Position numbers and translations under genes: made by a program
NCBI RefSeq assembly: GCF_040869045.1
Contig: NC_090323.1
Location: 261,830,392 to 261,894,391, forward strand
Source of the DNA: Eurosta solidaginis
Lineage: Eukaryota > Arthropoda > Insecta > Diptera > Tephritidae
Reading direction: 5' to 3'
DNA: 64,000 bases
In this document: one piece after another, positions 34,912-47,990 of the stretch
Position numbering within the stretch: the stretch's first letter is position 1
Layout: the number at the start of each line of letters is the position of its first letter
The notes under the pieces: model-generated
What the model saw: the letters and a program-made list of their open reading frames with translations, nothing else
What the model was told of the DNA's origin: nothing
The model's database searches: none

Positions 34912-35974
34912 TGTTTTATTTTGAAGGTAATAATATTTGCTTTATAACTGCTTTAAAAAAAATATTTAATTATAAAAAATCAAAATAATGAATAAAAAAT
35001 TAATTTTTTAAATAATTATTATATATTGTTTTCCCCACCAATATTTTTGAAAAAATATATGTAATATGCGATACACTTTCATCTAAAAAACTTTTTTTAT
35101 TTTAAGTTGGACAATTTTGTGGTTCAAAAGATATTAACTCATTTCTAAACTGACCTCGAGCAACTTGCTTACATTTACTTGCAGAAGGTACAGTTGTATA
35201 CAGCCAATGCCTGCCTGTGCACGTACGCATGCCCAGTTAGAACACTAATTGTTATATAATGCATAAAACTATCCGTAGGGCTACAAAAACTATGCGTGAG
35301 AAATTCAAAAAGTTTACATCAGTTTGTTAAGATAGAGTGACAAATCCTCATATAGTTTTCTATACATATGAGAGGCCTTCTCTTTTATGTTCACTAAATT
35401 CTGCTATTAAGCTTTCATATTTTTTTCTCTTTTCAATATGCTATTCATATGTCATATATAATCTGATTTATACAGCAACGAAAGTCATAAAGCTATGCGT
35501 TAGCGTTATGGCGTAAATAACATATTATCAAGCTGATATACTTATCCCATAATCCTAACGCATTTATAACGAAAAAAATAACACCTAAATTTTTTTTTTT
35601 ATGAAATTTTCATTAAAATGAATATTTATTTAAAAATTGTTTAACAATTGTTTTATTTCTGTCTGGATGACTACTATTTCCGATCGACACACCAAATAGG
35701 GTAATGATTTTTCACACTAGCACAACTAAGATGTGGATTTTGAGATTGCAATAAAATATTCATTATCAGACTAGACTGGATAATTATCAACTAACGTTCC
35801 ACAAATTAGAATTTTACATTTAAAACGCATGATCTCATTTGGCCTTTAAATAGACAATTAAAATAATAATTACATTGAACACATGGTCGTGAATATGTTT
35901 CATATTGAACAACCGACGACGTGTATCTGTGGAGTTATTTTTTTTCCACCACTTTAGTAGCTCAAACCCTTATT
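34912..35974. other. AT-rich DNA, no gene seen
   Basis: No coding stretch or repeat is recognised. It contains poly-A/T runs at about 35578-35600. Confidence 0.4.
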
Positions 35975-36530
35975 TTAAAGCTCATCATGTTGTTGCTTAC
36001 CAATTTCTGCATTGCTATCACAAGTAGCTGGTGTTTCAAAAACAAACGAATATTCACAACGATTTGGCTCTGTAAAAGAAGTGAGTTTTTTGCTAAAGTG
36101 CGCATATAAAATGTACAATACAAGAACGTTTCGTCCCATTCCAACATGCTGCCCCATGTGAGTATTTTTGCTTTTCATGCTTTTTATCCCCATCACGACT
36201 GATCAACCAACGTCCCAATTTCTTTTCCAAAGCACTACCTTTTGAACTTTGTAGTGTACGTACGAAAGGACAAAGCTCATATACATGTTCACGGTCTTCA
36301 TATGAAAAACATTTCCCATCTAATGTTGCAAACTCTTCATTCGGTCCATAGTCTTTAGCTGCATGATCATCAACATTTTGAATTTCTTGTTCGATTTGTC
36401 GAACTTTTTGTACTTCTTCTAGGTAAACATTGCGTGCTTCAATTACCAAGTGCATTAGACGTTTTGCCTCTTCATCATATTCAATATCTGGAGGTGTTAC
36501 ATTAGCTTCCAACGAATTAAATTAATTAAA
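35975..36530 (-). pseudogene. Glucosidase II beta subunit, C-terminal fragment (frameshifted)
   Basis: The minus strand encodes a coiled, Glu-rich stretch (EYDEEAKRLMHLVIEARN), then the MRH/PRKCSH domain blocks GPNEEFATLDGKCFSYEDRE, YELCPFVRT and YSHGAACWNGTKRS. A frameshift near 36090-36097 follows, and then SFTEPNRCEYSFVFETPATC and a C-terminal HDEL with TAA at 35975-35977. Family knowledge: this ER subunit retains and guides alpha-glucosidase II in N-glycan trimming; HDEL keeps it in the ER. The frameshift, loss of the usual LGxWxxW spacing, ICA instead of the usual NCG-type motif, and the lack of upstream exons argue for a pseudogene or gene fragment. A sequencing error at the frameshift cannot be excluded. 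Confidence 0.75.
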
Positions 36531-36936
36531 TTTACATACTATTAATATTTTTTGCCGCGTGAAATCTGGTGGTAGCATAGTGACATAGCTACAATCATAA
36601 ATAAAAGTTCCATGTACTTTGTTTTTGTAAATCGATGGAATAATGCCAAAATCGTAATGCGCCGGAAGTTGGTGTAGCAAATCATATTAAAAAAATACAA
36701 ATCAGCTGTCACCGTGCTACTACCTGGTATAGTTCCGCCATGGCCAGAACAAACTTTTTTTGTTATAGAGGAGATGACAGCTGAAGACTTTGCATTTGTA
36801 TAAGTGAATGCGGCAGGCAGTTTTTGTTCGGCGGTCAACTTAAGTACAACATACTTACATGTATGTACTTGTAAATAAACCTACTAATCACTTAGCAGGT
36901 AGCTAGTTTCACGAAACTATTATTTATATCAGAACT
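36531..36936. other. Unassigned sequence
   Basis: A 98-codon minus-strand frame (36542-36838) has no recognised domain. The block CAGCTGTCACCGTGCTACTA at about 36703 looks repeat-like. No introns or exons of the glucosidase fragment were found here. Confidence 0.3.
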
Positions 36937-37862
36937 AGAAGACCCGGCAAACGTTGTCCTGCTCTGAATTTGGACTATCTGCATACATTTTAATAAGCTT
37001 TTTCCGTCTAACTCTGCCCTCCCCCTCTTCACTTTTTTCTAATCCTTTTATTCACTCCTCCCTCCGTCTTTTTCGCTTCATCTATCTCCATCTTCGTCTC
37101 ATTCTATCTCTTTCTCAATCTCCTTCTCCTCCTCTCTTTTCTCTTCTCTCAATTTCTTCTCATTCTTATGCATCCCTTATTGCCTGTCCCAGAGGGTGGT
37201 ATGTATTTTATTACAGTCCCAGTCCCAGTCCCAGTCCCACTCCGAGTCTCAGTCCCAGTCTCACTCCGAGTCTCAGTCCCAGTCCTAGTCCTAATCCCAG
37301 TCCCAGTCTGTCTCTGGATAATATATTACTCTGTACTAAAGCACTCATCAATAGCTTTAATTTGATATCCATATTGTATAAACACTGTTTAGGCACTCAC
37401 TGGCCCACGTTTTGGCCTATATTTCGAGACCCTAGTCACCCAGGGGTATGAAAATTACCCTCTACACAACTAAAGACTCTCCTGAATTAAAAAAAAATTT
37501 CATAGTACCTCTAAATCGCGGGCTCCATCAGAAACCCCCCACCCTCTCGGCGGGCTATAATATTTTTTATTGATAAGAGGGTTGTTTAATTAAACACCAA
37601 ACAATTACACGGAAGTATATCCGCACCACCTGAAAATATGAGTGCCACTGCGTATACCTAACATTTTATTATTACGTATAAACAAATAAAAAAAATTTGC
37701 AATAAAATAATATTGCGACTATAAACTGAGATATAACCTATCCTATCTCTCAAGTTAGATCAAACTACACACGGGGTGCAAAAAAATTCAAAATCGGTTC
37801 ATTAGTTTAGAAGTCCATCGCGCCCAAAAATGTTGTGACACGTGTTTTTTATATATTAAGAT
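36937..37862 (+). repeat. Dispersed repeat starting AGACCCGGCAAACGTTGTCC
   Basis: The start motif and the ATATATTAAGAT end, with TCGGTTCATTAGTTTAGAAG just before it, are typical of short non-autonomous repeats found throughout fly genomes. Its interior is pyrimidine-rich (37000-37180) and then carries a hexamer-type microsatellite. It has no coding capacity. The class is uncertain. Confidence 0.5.
37215..37312 (+). repeat. CAGTCC-type microsatellite
   Basis: Tandem CAGTCC units mixed with CGAGTCT/CAGTCTC variants. It yields artificial Ser-Pro and Leu-Gly repeat frames on the two strands. Confidence 0.9.
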
Positions 37863-38313
37863 TAGTCTAAGTAGATGTAAGATTGTAAATAGAAAACAGA
37901 ATTAAATTTTATTTCAATGTAGAAACGTCGTTCATTTCTTTAATTCAGAAAGTTCTTGTTTTATTATTGCGAATTTTAAATAAATATTATCAGGAAATTG
38001 CCGAAAGTTAAATGTTTTAATCCGTTTGATTTGTTTCCGTACCCAAGCACCAAAAACTACGGGAAACTGAGAAAAGTAAAAAAAAACACTTATTGACGCT
38101 GGATATTCCTGTAACAAAAAAGCGATGGAACAACGAATATGCAACAAATGCCGACTTAAGCTATCTAAATTCAACAAAGGTAATGAGGTTTGTATATACT
38201 TGCACATATAATAATTGAATATACAAATTTAGAAACAATATATCTATTGATGGAGCTCATATGTAAGACATTGGAAGCTGCCTCATGTACACATATGGTT
38301 TTTCATATTTTAA

Positions 38314-39295
38314 CCATAGAAAGGTAAGACAGTTTTAACATACATACGTTGTTGGTAATATACGTAAATTTTACGTACTACACCATTTCCGTGTCTTATT
38401 TTAAATAAATGTTTAATAAAAATTTACTTATATTCAGTGTTGATTTTAATGAATTAATTGAATTGGTTTCTTCAACTAGGTAATAGAAAAATGTATGTGA
38501 AATTGTTCATACATTCTTGATATATTTTCATTTGGTGCTCACCACATAGGGCAGCTTCGTTACATATTGAGCAATAGGTAGTTGTCATCCTTTTTTTGGA
38601 ATATTCACAAAATTGTAGTATGTCTGTTTGCATTTTGATGTACAATCTTTGCTCTTTGATCCAGTTTCTTTTACATTAAGTATATCACGGATACTGTTCT
38701 TAACTTTTATAGTAAGGTTGGATATATTTTCTAGTCTCTCTTTTTATCAGTGGCCGAATTCTGGGCGAACTCTGCGAATTTCATAAATTCCTCTTCAAAA
38801 GTATTCTTCTCGAATTCAGGAGAATAGTTTTGATCATCCAAACTATCGTCACTATCAAAATCTACTTCATCCTCAATTATGTCATCAGTAAAACTTTCAT
38901 CGCTGTCAAGATTGTTCAAAAGAGCCTCTATTTGTGTATCCGCAAGACAACGACTTGAGTTTTCCATTTTTTCTTTTAATTTCAACTGAAATTCACACGG
39001 AACTTAAATTTCATCCACAAATATTTAGACATTATCAGCAAGACCACGTCAAACTTACGTTCAAAATTTTACCAGTTATTAGTAAGACTACGTAAAATTT
39101 ACATACACACTTTTTTTGTAACACCGATTAGAGCAAACCGCGAACTGATAACTGAAAAATTATTCACTTGTTTATGTAACACTAAAACAAAGCAAGCACT
39201 GCCCAGCGCTCACAGCGATAGGGCATAACGGTAAAATATAACAGGACTTTTTATGCCACATACACGTAAAATTTATGTATATTACCTTTCTAGGG
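38314..39295 (-). mobile_element. piggyBac-like element, internally deleted, flanked by TTAA
   Basis: TTAA at 38310-38313 and 39296-39299 flanks inverted ends: CCATAGAAAGGTAA on the left and the complement of TTACCTTTCTAGGG on the right. This is the signature of piggyBac, including the TTAA target. A subterminal block (GGTAATATACGTAAATTTTA on the left) is also inverted at the right end. The 982-bp copy is too short for a whole transposase. It lies in the probable intron of the DDE transposase and in the opposite orientation. Confidence 0.9.
38525..38985 (-). pseudogene. piggyBac transposase remnants (acidic N-terminus, Cys-rich C-terminus)
   Basis: From ATG 38985 (or 38967) the minus strand encodes an acidic N-terminus (NNLDSDESFTDDIIEDEVDF) ending at 38731. 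At 38525-38640 lie C-terminal zinc-binding pieces: CTSKCKQTYYNF and, after a one-base frameshift, TTTYCSICNEAALCGEH. The whole catalytic DDD core between them is missing. The copy could move only with transposase supplied elsewhere. Confidence 0.75.
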
Positions 39296-41411
39296 TTAAC
39301 TTCAATATTATTAAATTCGTCAAATATTAGGTACTTATCATACATTTATTCGTTTTTCCAGATGAAAGAATCAGATGATATAAATTTCAGCGAAGTACTC
39401 ACTGAAACTAATAGCGACGTGAATTGCGCTCCGGAATGTTCTACATCTGTATAATCACAAACGCTATTGAACTGAAAAAATGCAGAATGTTTCTGAAGCA
39501 ACTTCAGGAAAAATTTTTGGCATACCCAGTGATGACAACGTTTGCTTCGATGAAAATGATGGAAACGAAATATTACAAACTCTTAAAGACGCATTCGCTA
39601 CCACCAGTGATCGAGCGAAACAACTTAGAATTTTAACTATTTGCAAAGATTGGCCTCATCGGAAAATTCAACATCCTTTCCCTGCTACAGTTCTTATAAT
39701 AAATGTTGCTAAGAAAATTGCTGAGGAAAAAGGAATTCTGGCAGAAGCAAATCCCAAGTGTTATCCGTCTTTAGAAAGAGAAGTTATTGATTTAATAACA
39801 CAATTTTATGAACTCGATGAAAATAGTCGTGTGATGCCTGGGTAAAAAGATTTTGTATCCGTAAAAATTAATAACGAACGCGTTCACGTGCAAAAGAGGC
39901 TACTGTTGATAAACTTACGCGAACTTCATTATATATTTAAGGAAAATCACCCCACGGTTAAGCGAAGCCAAAACATTGTGTTCTAGCAGGTTCAAGTGGT
40001 ACTCATTCAGTATGTGTTTGCACTATACATGAGAACGTAAATTTATTAGTCGAAGGACCTAACATCAAACATCTAACTGCTGAGTCTGTGCACTCAATAA
40101 AAAGCTATCAAGTCTGTTTAAAACGTATGTTATGTCTTAATGCATCAACAAATTGTTATTTCAGAAAATGTGCCCAGTGCCCTGGGCAAAAAAATTTGAT
40201 CGTTTAAATAAGAAAATTTTTGGAGGATGGCTTCATTGAGGAAATAACATACAGACAATGGGTGAACGTCGATAGAACCACTTTGCAATTAATGGTATTC
40301 CCAGTTGATGAATACTTAGAAAAATTAGAGTCCGGTTTAAAAAACTTAGTGTTGCGTTCATACATAGTTAAAAGCCAAAACAAGTTTACAAGCAGCAAAA
40401 AAGAATTTTTACCAGAAAATTTTGATTTTTCTCTGTGATTTTTCCGAAAACTATGCATTTGTCGTGCAAAATTCTACTCAAGGAATTTATTGGAATAACA
40501 ATCAGGCAACAATTTATCCATGTGCCAATTATTACAAGCACGAAAGCGGCGAGTTTCGTATGAAAAGCTTTGTTGTCATTTCGGACTGTATACATCACAA
40601 CACAATTGCCGTGCATTTATTTGAAAAATACCTAGTGGAATATGTTAAAAATAACTTTGAAAATATTTCCAAAATTACATATTTTTCTGATGGTACAAGT
40701 GCACAGTATAAAAACCAAAGGAATTTTGTTAATCTTACCCACCATCAAAAAGATTTCGGTTTGAGTGCGGAGTGGCACTTTTTTCCAACTTCACAAGGCA
40801 AAAATGCATGCGATGGTTTAGGTGGGACCTTGAAAAGATTGGCTGCCAGAGCAAGTCTGCAGAGAGCGAATAATCCAATTCAAACGCCAAAAGAATTATT
40901 TGACTGAGCAATAGCGGCTATCCCTAATATTTTATTTAAATATGTGGAAAACGAGGAATACTAGAAAGAAGCAAAGAACCTTGATACTAGATTCAAAAAG
41001 GCAGTAGCAGTGAAAGGGACGTTGACATACCACTGCATGATTGCAGTGGCAGAAGGAACAGTAAAAGCAAAATTTTTTCTTTGGATGATCATTCAGTTGA
41101 AGTTTAAGTTATGAAATATGTATAAATTTACATGAAATTAAAAATTATTGTTAAGTTGGTTTTAACGGTTTGTAGTAATAAATTAGTACAACAATTGCCG
41201 TATTCAAGACTGTGTTTGATATTTTCGTAAATTTGATATTGTAAAAGTTTGTTTATATGTTAGACCGAATACGTTCGAAAAACCTTGTTCATTTTCTACT
41301 TAAAATAATAAAATATAATAATATAAAAATAACTTGTAAAATCTTAATTTTACAAAAATAAGTATTATAATTTATTATAAATTATTAAATCCTTTATTAA
41401 TAGAAATTATT

Positions 41412-44400
41412 AACGTAATTTAGACCGATCTATACGTCTGTTCATCATTAACATATTCGTTAAACTTAATGCGTTTAAGACGGCATCTATAGGATTGTAG
41501 AAATTGAGTTTACATCGCTACAAACAAATAAATATAGCTTAAAAAACTAAAAAACATGTTTTAAATAATATCAAACTAAAAGTGAAAAATAATTTTCTAA
41601 ATAGGTTTTAAACAATAATGAACTAAAAATACGAGTATTATTATGACAAAAGTGTCAGGGGCTCGATTTACGAAAAATATGGCTCAAAGCGCCAAATAAG
41701 TAATATTTTTTTAGTTTATGACTCTCGGTGTAGGGTTCACTCACTTTAATCACAGCTATATCCATATCTAGTATTTCCAAATTAAAACCACGTGGCTAAA
41801 ATAAAAGCCGCACATTGCGCATTTGTTCTGTTTAAAAAAAAATTTGTTTGTGTGAATGAAAAACAAACAAAAGATTTTTAATCTAGATATGTGCAATAAG
41901 AATACTTTTTAATCAAGGTTAAATGAATTGAAGTCAATGCTAATTACTTTATTCACTCCGCCCATTATAGCTTGAGGAAGTTTTTGGGCAAATTAGCTCA
42001 TAAAATTTCAGGTATAACAAGAATTGAATAAACAGATTTATTTATTTGAGAACGATCATGTGATATGTGTACAATAACTGTTTTTTCATGAAACAAATAG
42101 AAAAAAGTACAAAGGGTTTACGTAATTAGTTCTATCTGTTTTCAAACTGCTAATTAGTTATATTGTATTCTCCTGTCACAAGTCCATAGTTTGGGGGCAG
42201 TGCACTAAATTTTGACCAACAACACTGCTCGAAACTAAGTCGGTTGACATAATCAAGATCTTGCATTGATAGTTAATGGGACCGTAATTTAGACCGATCT
42301 ATACGTCTGTTCATCATTAACATATTCGTTAAACTTAATGCGTTTAAGACGGCATCTATAGGATTGTAGAAATTGAGTTTACATCGCTACAAACAAATAA
42401 ATATAGCTTAAAAAACTAAAAAACATGCTTTTAAATAATATCAAACTAAAAGTGAAAAATAATTTTCTAAATAGGTTTAAAACAATAATGAACTAAAAAT
42501 ACGAGTATTATTATGACAAAAGTGTCAGGGGCTCGATTTACGAAAAATATGGCTCAAAGCGCCAAATAAGTAATATTTTTTTAGTTTATGACTCTCGGTG
42601 AAGGGTTCACTCACTTTAATCACAGCTATATCCATATATAGTATTTCCAAATTAAAACCACGTGGATAAAATAAAAGCCGCACATTGCGCATTTGTTCTG
42701 TTTAAAAAACAATTTGTTTGTGTGAATGAAAAACAAACAAAAGATTTTTAATCTAGATATGTGCAATAAGAATACTTTTTAATCAAAGTTAAATGAATTG
42801 AAGTCAATGCTAATTACTTTATTCACTCCGCCCATTATAGCTTGAGGAAGTTTTTGGGCAAATTAGCTCATAAAATTTCAGGTATAACAAGAATTGAATA
42901 AACAGATTTATTTATTTGAGAACGATCATGTGATATGTGTACAATAACTGTTTTTTCATGAAACAAATAGAAAAAAGTACAAAGGGTTTACGTAATTAGT
43001 TCTATCTGTTTTCAAACTGCTAATTAGTTATATTGTATTCTCCTGTCACAAGTCCATAGTTTGGGGGCAGTGCACTAAATTTTGACCAACAACACTGCTC
43101 GAAACTAAGTGGGTTGACATAATCAAGATCTTGCATTGATAGTTAATGGGACCGTAATTTAGACCGATCTATACGTCTGTTCATCATTAACATATTCGTT
43201 AAACTTAATGCGTTTAAGACGGCATCTATAGGATTGTAGAAATTGAGTTTACATTGCTACAAACAAATAAATATAGCCTAAAAAACTAAAAAACATGCTT
43301 TCAAATAATATCAAACTAAAAAGTGAAAAATAATTTTCTAAATAGGTTTAAAACAATAATGAACTAAAAATACGAGTATTATTATGACAAAAGTGTCAGG
43401 CGCTCGATTTACGAAAAATATGGCTCAAAGCGCCAAATAAGTAATATTTTTTTAGTTTATGACTCTCGGTGAAGGGTTCACTCACTTTAATCACAGCTAT
43501 ATCCATATCTAGTATTTCCAAATTAAAACCACGTGGATAAAATAAAAGCCGCACATTGCGCATTTGTTCTGTTTAAAAAAAAATTTGTTTGTGTGAATGA
43601 AAAACAAACAAAAGATTTTTAATCTAGATATGTGCAATAAGAATACTTTTTAATCAAGGTTAAATGAATTGAAGTCAATGCTAATTACTTTATTCACTCC
43701 GCCCATTATAGCTTGAGGAAGTTTTTGGGCAAATTAGCTCATAAAATTTCAGGTATAACAAGAATTGAATAAACAGATTTATTTATTTGAGAACGATCAT
43801 GTGATATGTGTACAATAACTGTTTTTTCATGAAACAAATAGAAAAAAGTACAAAGGGTTTACGTAATTAGTTCTATCTGTTTTCAAACTGCTAATTAGTT
43901 ATATTGTATTCTCCTGTCACAAGTCCATAGTTTGGGGGCAGTGCACTAAATTTTGACCAACAACACTGCTCGAAACTAAGTCGGTTGACATAATCAAGAT
44001 CTTGCATTGATAGTTAATGGGACCGTAATTTAGACCGATCTATACGTCTGTTCATCATTAACATATTCGTTAAACTTAATGCGTTTAAGACGGCATCTAT
44101 AGGATTGTAGAAATTGAGTTTACATCGCTACAAACAAATAAATATAGCTTAAAAAACTAAAAAACATGCTTTTAAATAATATCAAACTAAAAGTGAAAAA
44201 TAATTTTCTAAATAGGTTTAAAACAATAATGAACTAAAAATACGAGTATTATTATGACAAAAGTGTCAGGGGCTCGATTTACGAAAAATATGGCTCAAAG
44301 CGCCAAATAAGTAATATTTTTTTAGTTTATGACTCTCGGTGAAGGGTTCACTCACTTTAATCACAGCTATATCCATATATAGTATTTCCAAATTAAAACC

Positions 44401-47400
44401 ACGTGGATAAAATAAAAGCCGCACATTGGGCATTTGTTCTGTTTAAAAAACAATTTGTTTGTGTGAATGAAAAACAAACAAAAGATTTTTAATCTAGATA
44501 TGTGCAATAAGAATACTTTTTAATCAAGGTTAAATGAATTGAAGTCAATGCTAATTACTTTATTCACTCCGCCCATTATAGCTTGAGGAAGTTTTTGGGC
44601 AAATTAGCTCATAAAATTTCAGGTATAACAAAAATTGAACAAACAGATTTATTTATTTGAGAACGATCATGTGAGATGTGTACAATGACTGTTTTTTCAT
44701 GAAACAAATAGAAAAAAGTACAAAGGGTTTACGTAATTAGTTCTATCTGTTTTCAAACTGCTAATTAGTTATATTGTATTCTCCTGTCACAAGTCCATAG
44801 TTTGGGGGCAGTGCACTAAATTTTGACCAACAACACTGCTCGAAACTAAGTCGGTTGACATAATCAAGATCTTGCATTGATAGTTAATGGGACCGTAATT
44901 TATACCGATCTAAACGTCTGTTCATCATTAACATATTTGTTAAACTTAATGCGTTTAAGACGGCATCTATAGGATTGTAGAAATTGAGTTTACATCGCTA
45001 CAAACAAATAAATATAGCTTAAAAAACTAAAAAACATGCTTTTAAATAATATCAAACTAAAAGTGAAAAATAATTTTCTAAATAGGTTTAAAACAATAAT
45101 GAACTAAAAATACGAGTATTATTATGACAAAAGTGTCAGGGGCTCGATTTACGAAAAATATGGCTCAAAGCGCCAAATAAGTAATATTTTTTTAGTTTAT
45201 GACTCTCGGTGAGGGGTTCACTCACTTTAATCACAGCTATATCCATATCTAGTATTTCCAAATTAAAACCACGTGGATAAAATAAAAGCCGCACATTGCG
45301 CATTTGTTCTGTTTAAAAAACAATTTGTTTGTGTGAATGAAAAACAAACAAAAGATTTTTAATCTAGATATGTGCAATAAGAATACTTTTTAATCAAGGT
45401 TAAATGAATTGAAGTCAATGCTAATTACTTTATTCACTCCGCCCATTATAGCTTGAGGAAGTTTTTGGGCAAATTAGCTCATAAAATTTCAGGTATAACA
45501 AGAATTGAATAAACAGATTTATTTATTTGAGAACGATCATGTGATATGTGTACAATAACTGTTTTTTCATGAAACAAATAGAAAAAAGTACAAAGGGTTT
45601 ACGTAATTAGTTCTATCTGTTTTCAAACTGCTAATTAGTTATATTGTATTCTCCTGTCACAAGTCCATAGTTTGGGGGCAGTGCACTAAATTTTGACCAA
45701 CAACACTGCTCGAAACTAAGTGGGTTGACATAATCAAGATCTTGCATTGATAGTTAATGGGACCGTAATTTAGACCGATCTAAACGTCTGTCAATCATTC
45801 GTTAAACTTAATGCGTTTAAGACGGCATCTATAGGATTGTAGAAATTGAGTTTACATTGCTACAAACAAATAAATATAGCCTAAAAAACTAAAAAACATG
45901 CTTTCAAATAATATCAAACTAAAAAGTGAAAAATAATTTTCTAAATAGGTTTAAAACAATAATGAACTAAAAATACGAGTATTATTATGACAAAAGTGTC
46001 AGGCGCTCGATTTACGAAAAATATGGCTCAAAGCGCCAAATAAGTAATATCTTTTTAGTTTATGACTCTCGGTGAAGGGTTCACTCACTTTAATCACAGC
46101 TATATCCATATCTAGTATTTCCAAATTAAAACCACTTGGATAAAATAAAAGCCGCGCATTGCCTATTTGTTCTGTTTAAAAAAAATTTGTTTGTGTGAAT
46201 GAAAAACAAACAAAAGATTTTTAATCTAGACATGAGGAATAATTAGCTCATAAAATTTCAGGTATAACAAGAATTGAACAAACAGATTTATTTATTTGAG
46301 AACGATCATGTGAGATGTGTACAATGACTGTTTTTTCATGAAACAAATAGAAAAAAGTACAAAGGGTTTACGTAATTAGTTCTATCTGTTTTCAAACTGC
46401 TAATTAGTTATATTGTATTCTCCTGTCACAAGTCCATAGTTTGGGGGCAGTGCACTAAATTTTGACCAACAACACTGCTCGAAACTAAGTCGGTTGACAT
46501 AATCAAGATCTTGCATTGATAGTTAATGGGACCGTAATTTATACCGATCTAAACGTCTGTTCATCATTAACATATTTGTTAAACTTAATGCGTTTAAGAC
46601 GGCATCTATAGGATTGTAGAAATTGAGTTTACATCGCTACAAACAAATAAATATAGCTTAAAAAACTAAAAAACATGCTTTTAAATAATATCAAACTAAA
46701 AGTGAAAAATAATTTTCTAAATAGGTTTAAAACAATAATGAACTAAAAATACGAGTATTATTATGACAAAAGTGTCAGGGGCTCGATTTACGAAAAATAT
46801 GGCTCAAAGCGCCAAATAAGTAATATCTTTTTAGTTTATGACTCTCGGTGAAGGGTTCACTCACTTTAATCACAGCTATATCCATATCTAGTATTTCCAA
46901 ATTAAAACCACGTGGATAAAATAAAAGCCGCACATTGCGCATTTGTTCTGTTTAAAAAAAAATTTGTTTGTGTGAATGAAAAACAAACAAAAGATTTTTA
47001 ATCTAGATATGTGCAATAAGAATACTTTTTAATCAAGGTTAAATGAATTGAAGTCAATGCTAATTACTTTATTCACTCCGCCCATTATAGCTTGAGGAAG
47101 TTTTTGGGCAAATTAGCTCATAAAATTTCAGGTATAACAAGAATTGAATAAACAGATTTATTTATTTGAGAACGATCATGTGATATGTGTACAATAACTG
47201 TTTTTTCATGAAACAAATAGAAAAAAGTACAAAGGGTTTACGTAATTAGTTCTATCTGTTTTCAAACTGCTAATTAGTTATATTGTATTCTCCTGTCACA
47301 AGTCCATAGTTTGGGGGCAGTGCACTAAATTTTGACCAACAACACTGCTCGAAACTAAGTGGGTTGACATAATCAAGATCTTGCATTGATAGTTAATGGG

Positions 47401-47990
47401 ACCGTAATTTAGACCGATCTAAACGTCTGTCAATCATTCGTTAAACTTAATGCGTTTAAGACGGCATCTATAGGATTGTAGAAATTGAGTTTACTTCGCT
47501 ACAAACAAATAAATATAGCCTAAAAAACTAAAAAACATGCTTTCAAATAAAATCAAACTAAAAAGTGAAAAATAAGTGATATTTTTTTTTAGCTTATGAC
47601 TCTCGGAGAAGGGTTCACTCATTTTAATCACAGCTATATACATATCTAGTATTTCCAAATAATTAAAACCACGTGGATAAAAAAAAGCCGTGCATTGCGC
47701 ATTTGTTCTGTTTAAAAAAATTTGTTTGTGTGAATGAAAAACAAAAAAAAGATGTTGCTAATTAGTTATATTTTATTCTCCAGTCACAAATCCATAGTTG
47801 GGGGCAGTGCACTAAATTTTGAGGAACAACACTGCTCGAAACTAAGTGGGTTAACATAATGAAGATCTTGTATTAAGTGTTAATAGGACGTTAATTTGCT
47901 ACCGATTTAAACGTCTGTTCATCTTTAACATATTCGTTAAATTTAATGAGCTTAAGACGACATCTATAGGAATGTAGAAATTGAGTTTAC
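41412..47990 (+). repeat. Tandem array of about 870-bp units with higher-order structure
   Basis: Unit starts, taken at ACGTAATTT/ACCGTAATTT before ACCGATCT, are 41412, 42281, 43151, 44022, 44892, 45762, 46531 and 47401. Spacings are 869, 870, 871, 870, 870, 769 and 870. The sixth unit has a deletion of about 90 bases and a small one near its start; the eighth is badly shortened. Diagnostic variants define type A units (1, 2, 4, 5, 7) and type B units (3, 6, 8), and the 5-6 pair recurs as 7-8. No protein is encoded. The same sequence occurs singly at 24165-24339 and 27591-27825, so the unit comes from a dispersed mobile repeat. Confidence 0.92.

Larger units (their letters stand above)
37980..41110 (+). 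pseudogene. DDE-type DNA transposon transposase, decayed (superfamily uncertain)
   Basis: Exon-like segments on the plus strand include an N-terminal zinc-binding block (CFNPFDLF, then RICNKCRLKLSKFNK, about 38010-38178). After a probable intron come ESDDINFSEVL, then 39480-39845 (LRILTICKDWPHRKIQHPFP). 40220-40438 has QWVNVDRTTLQLM. 40422-40907 has FLCDFSENYAFVVQ, FVVISDCIHHNT, ITYFSDGTSAQYKNQ and EWHFFPTSQGKNACDGLGGT. A C-terminal piece runs to about 41105 (VAVKGTLTYHCMI). The Asp in CDFSENY and in FSDG are candidate catalytic residues. At least four frameshifts or stops are present. Similar proteins are common in insects and cnidarians; Sola-type is my tentative guess. Confidence 0.7.

Noticed and set aside
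37168..37396. Ser-Pro and Leu-Gly repeat proteins
   Set aside because: Both strands are readings of a CAGTCC microsatellite; no start context or conservation.
41412..47990. CRISPR-like or phage-like repeat array
   Set aside because: Units are about 870 bp with no spacers, in a eukaryotic setting; it is a satellite-type array.
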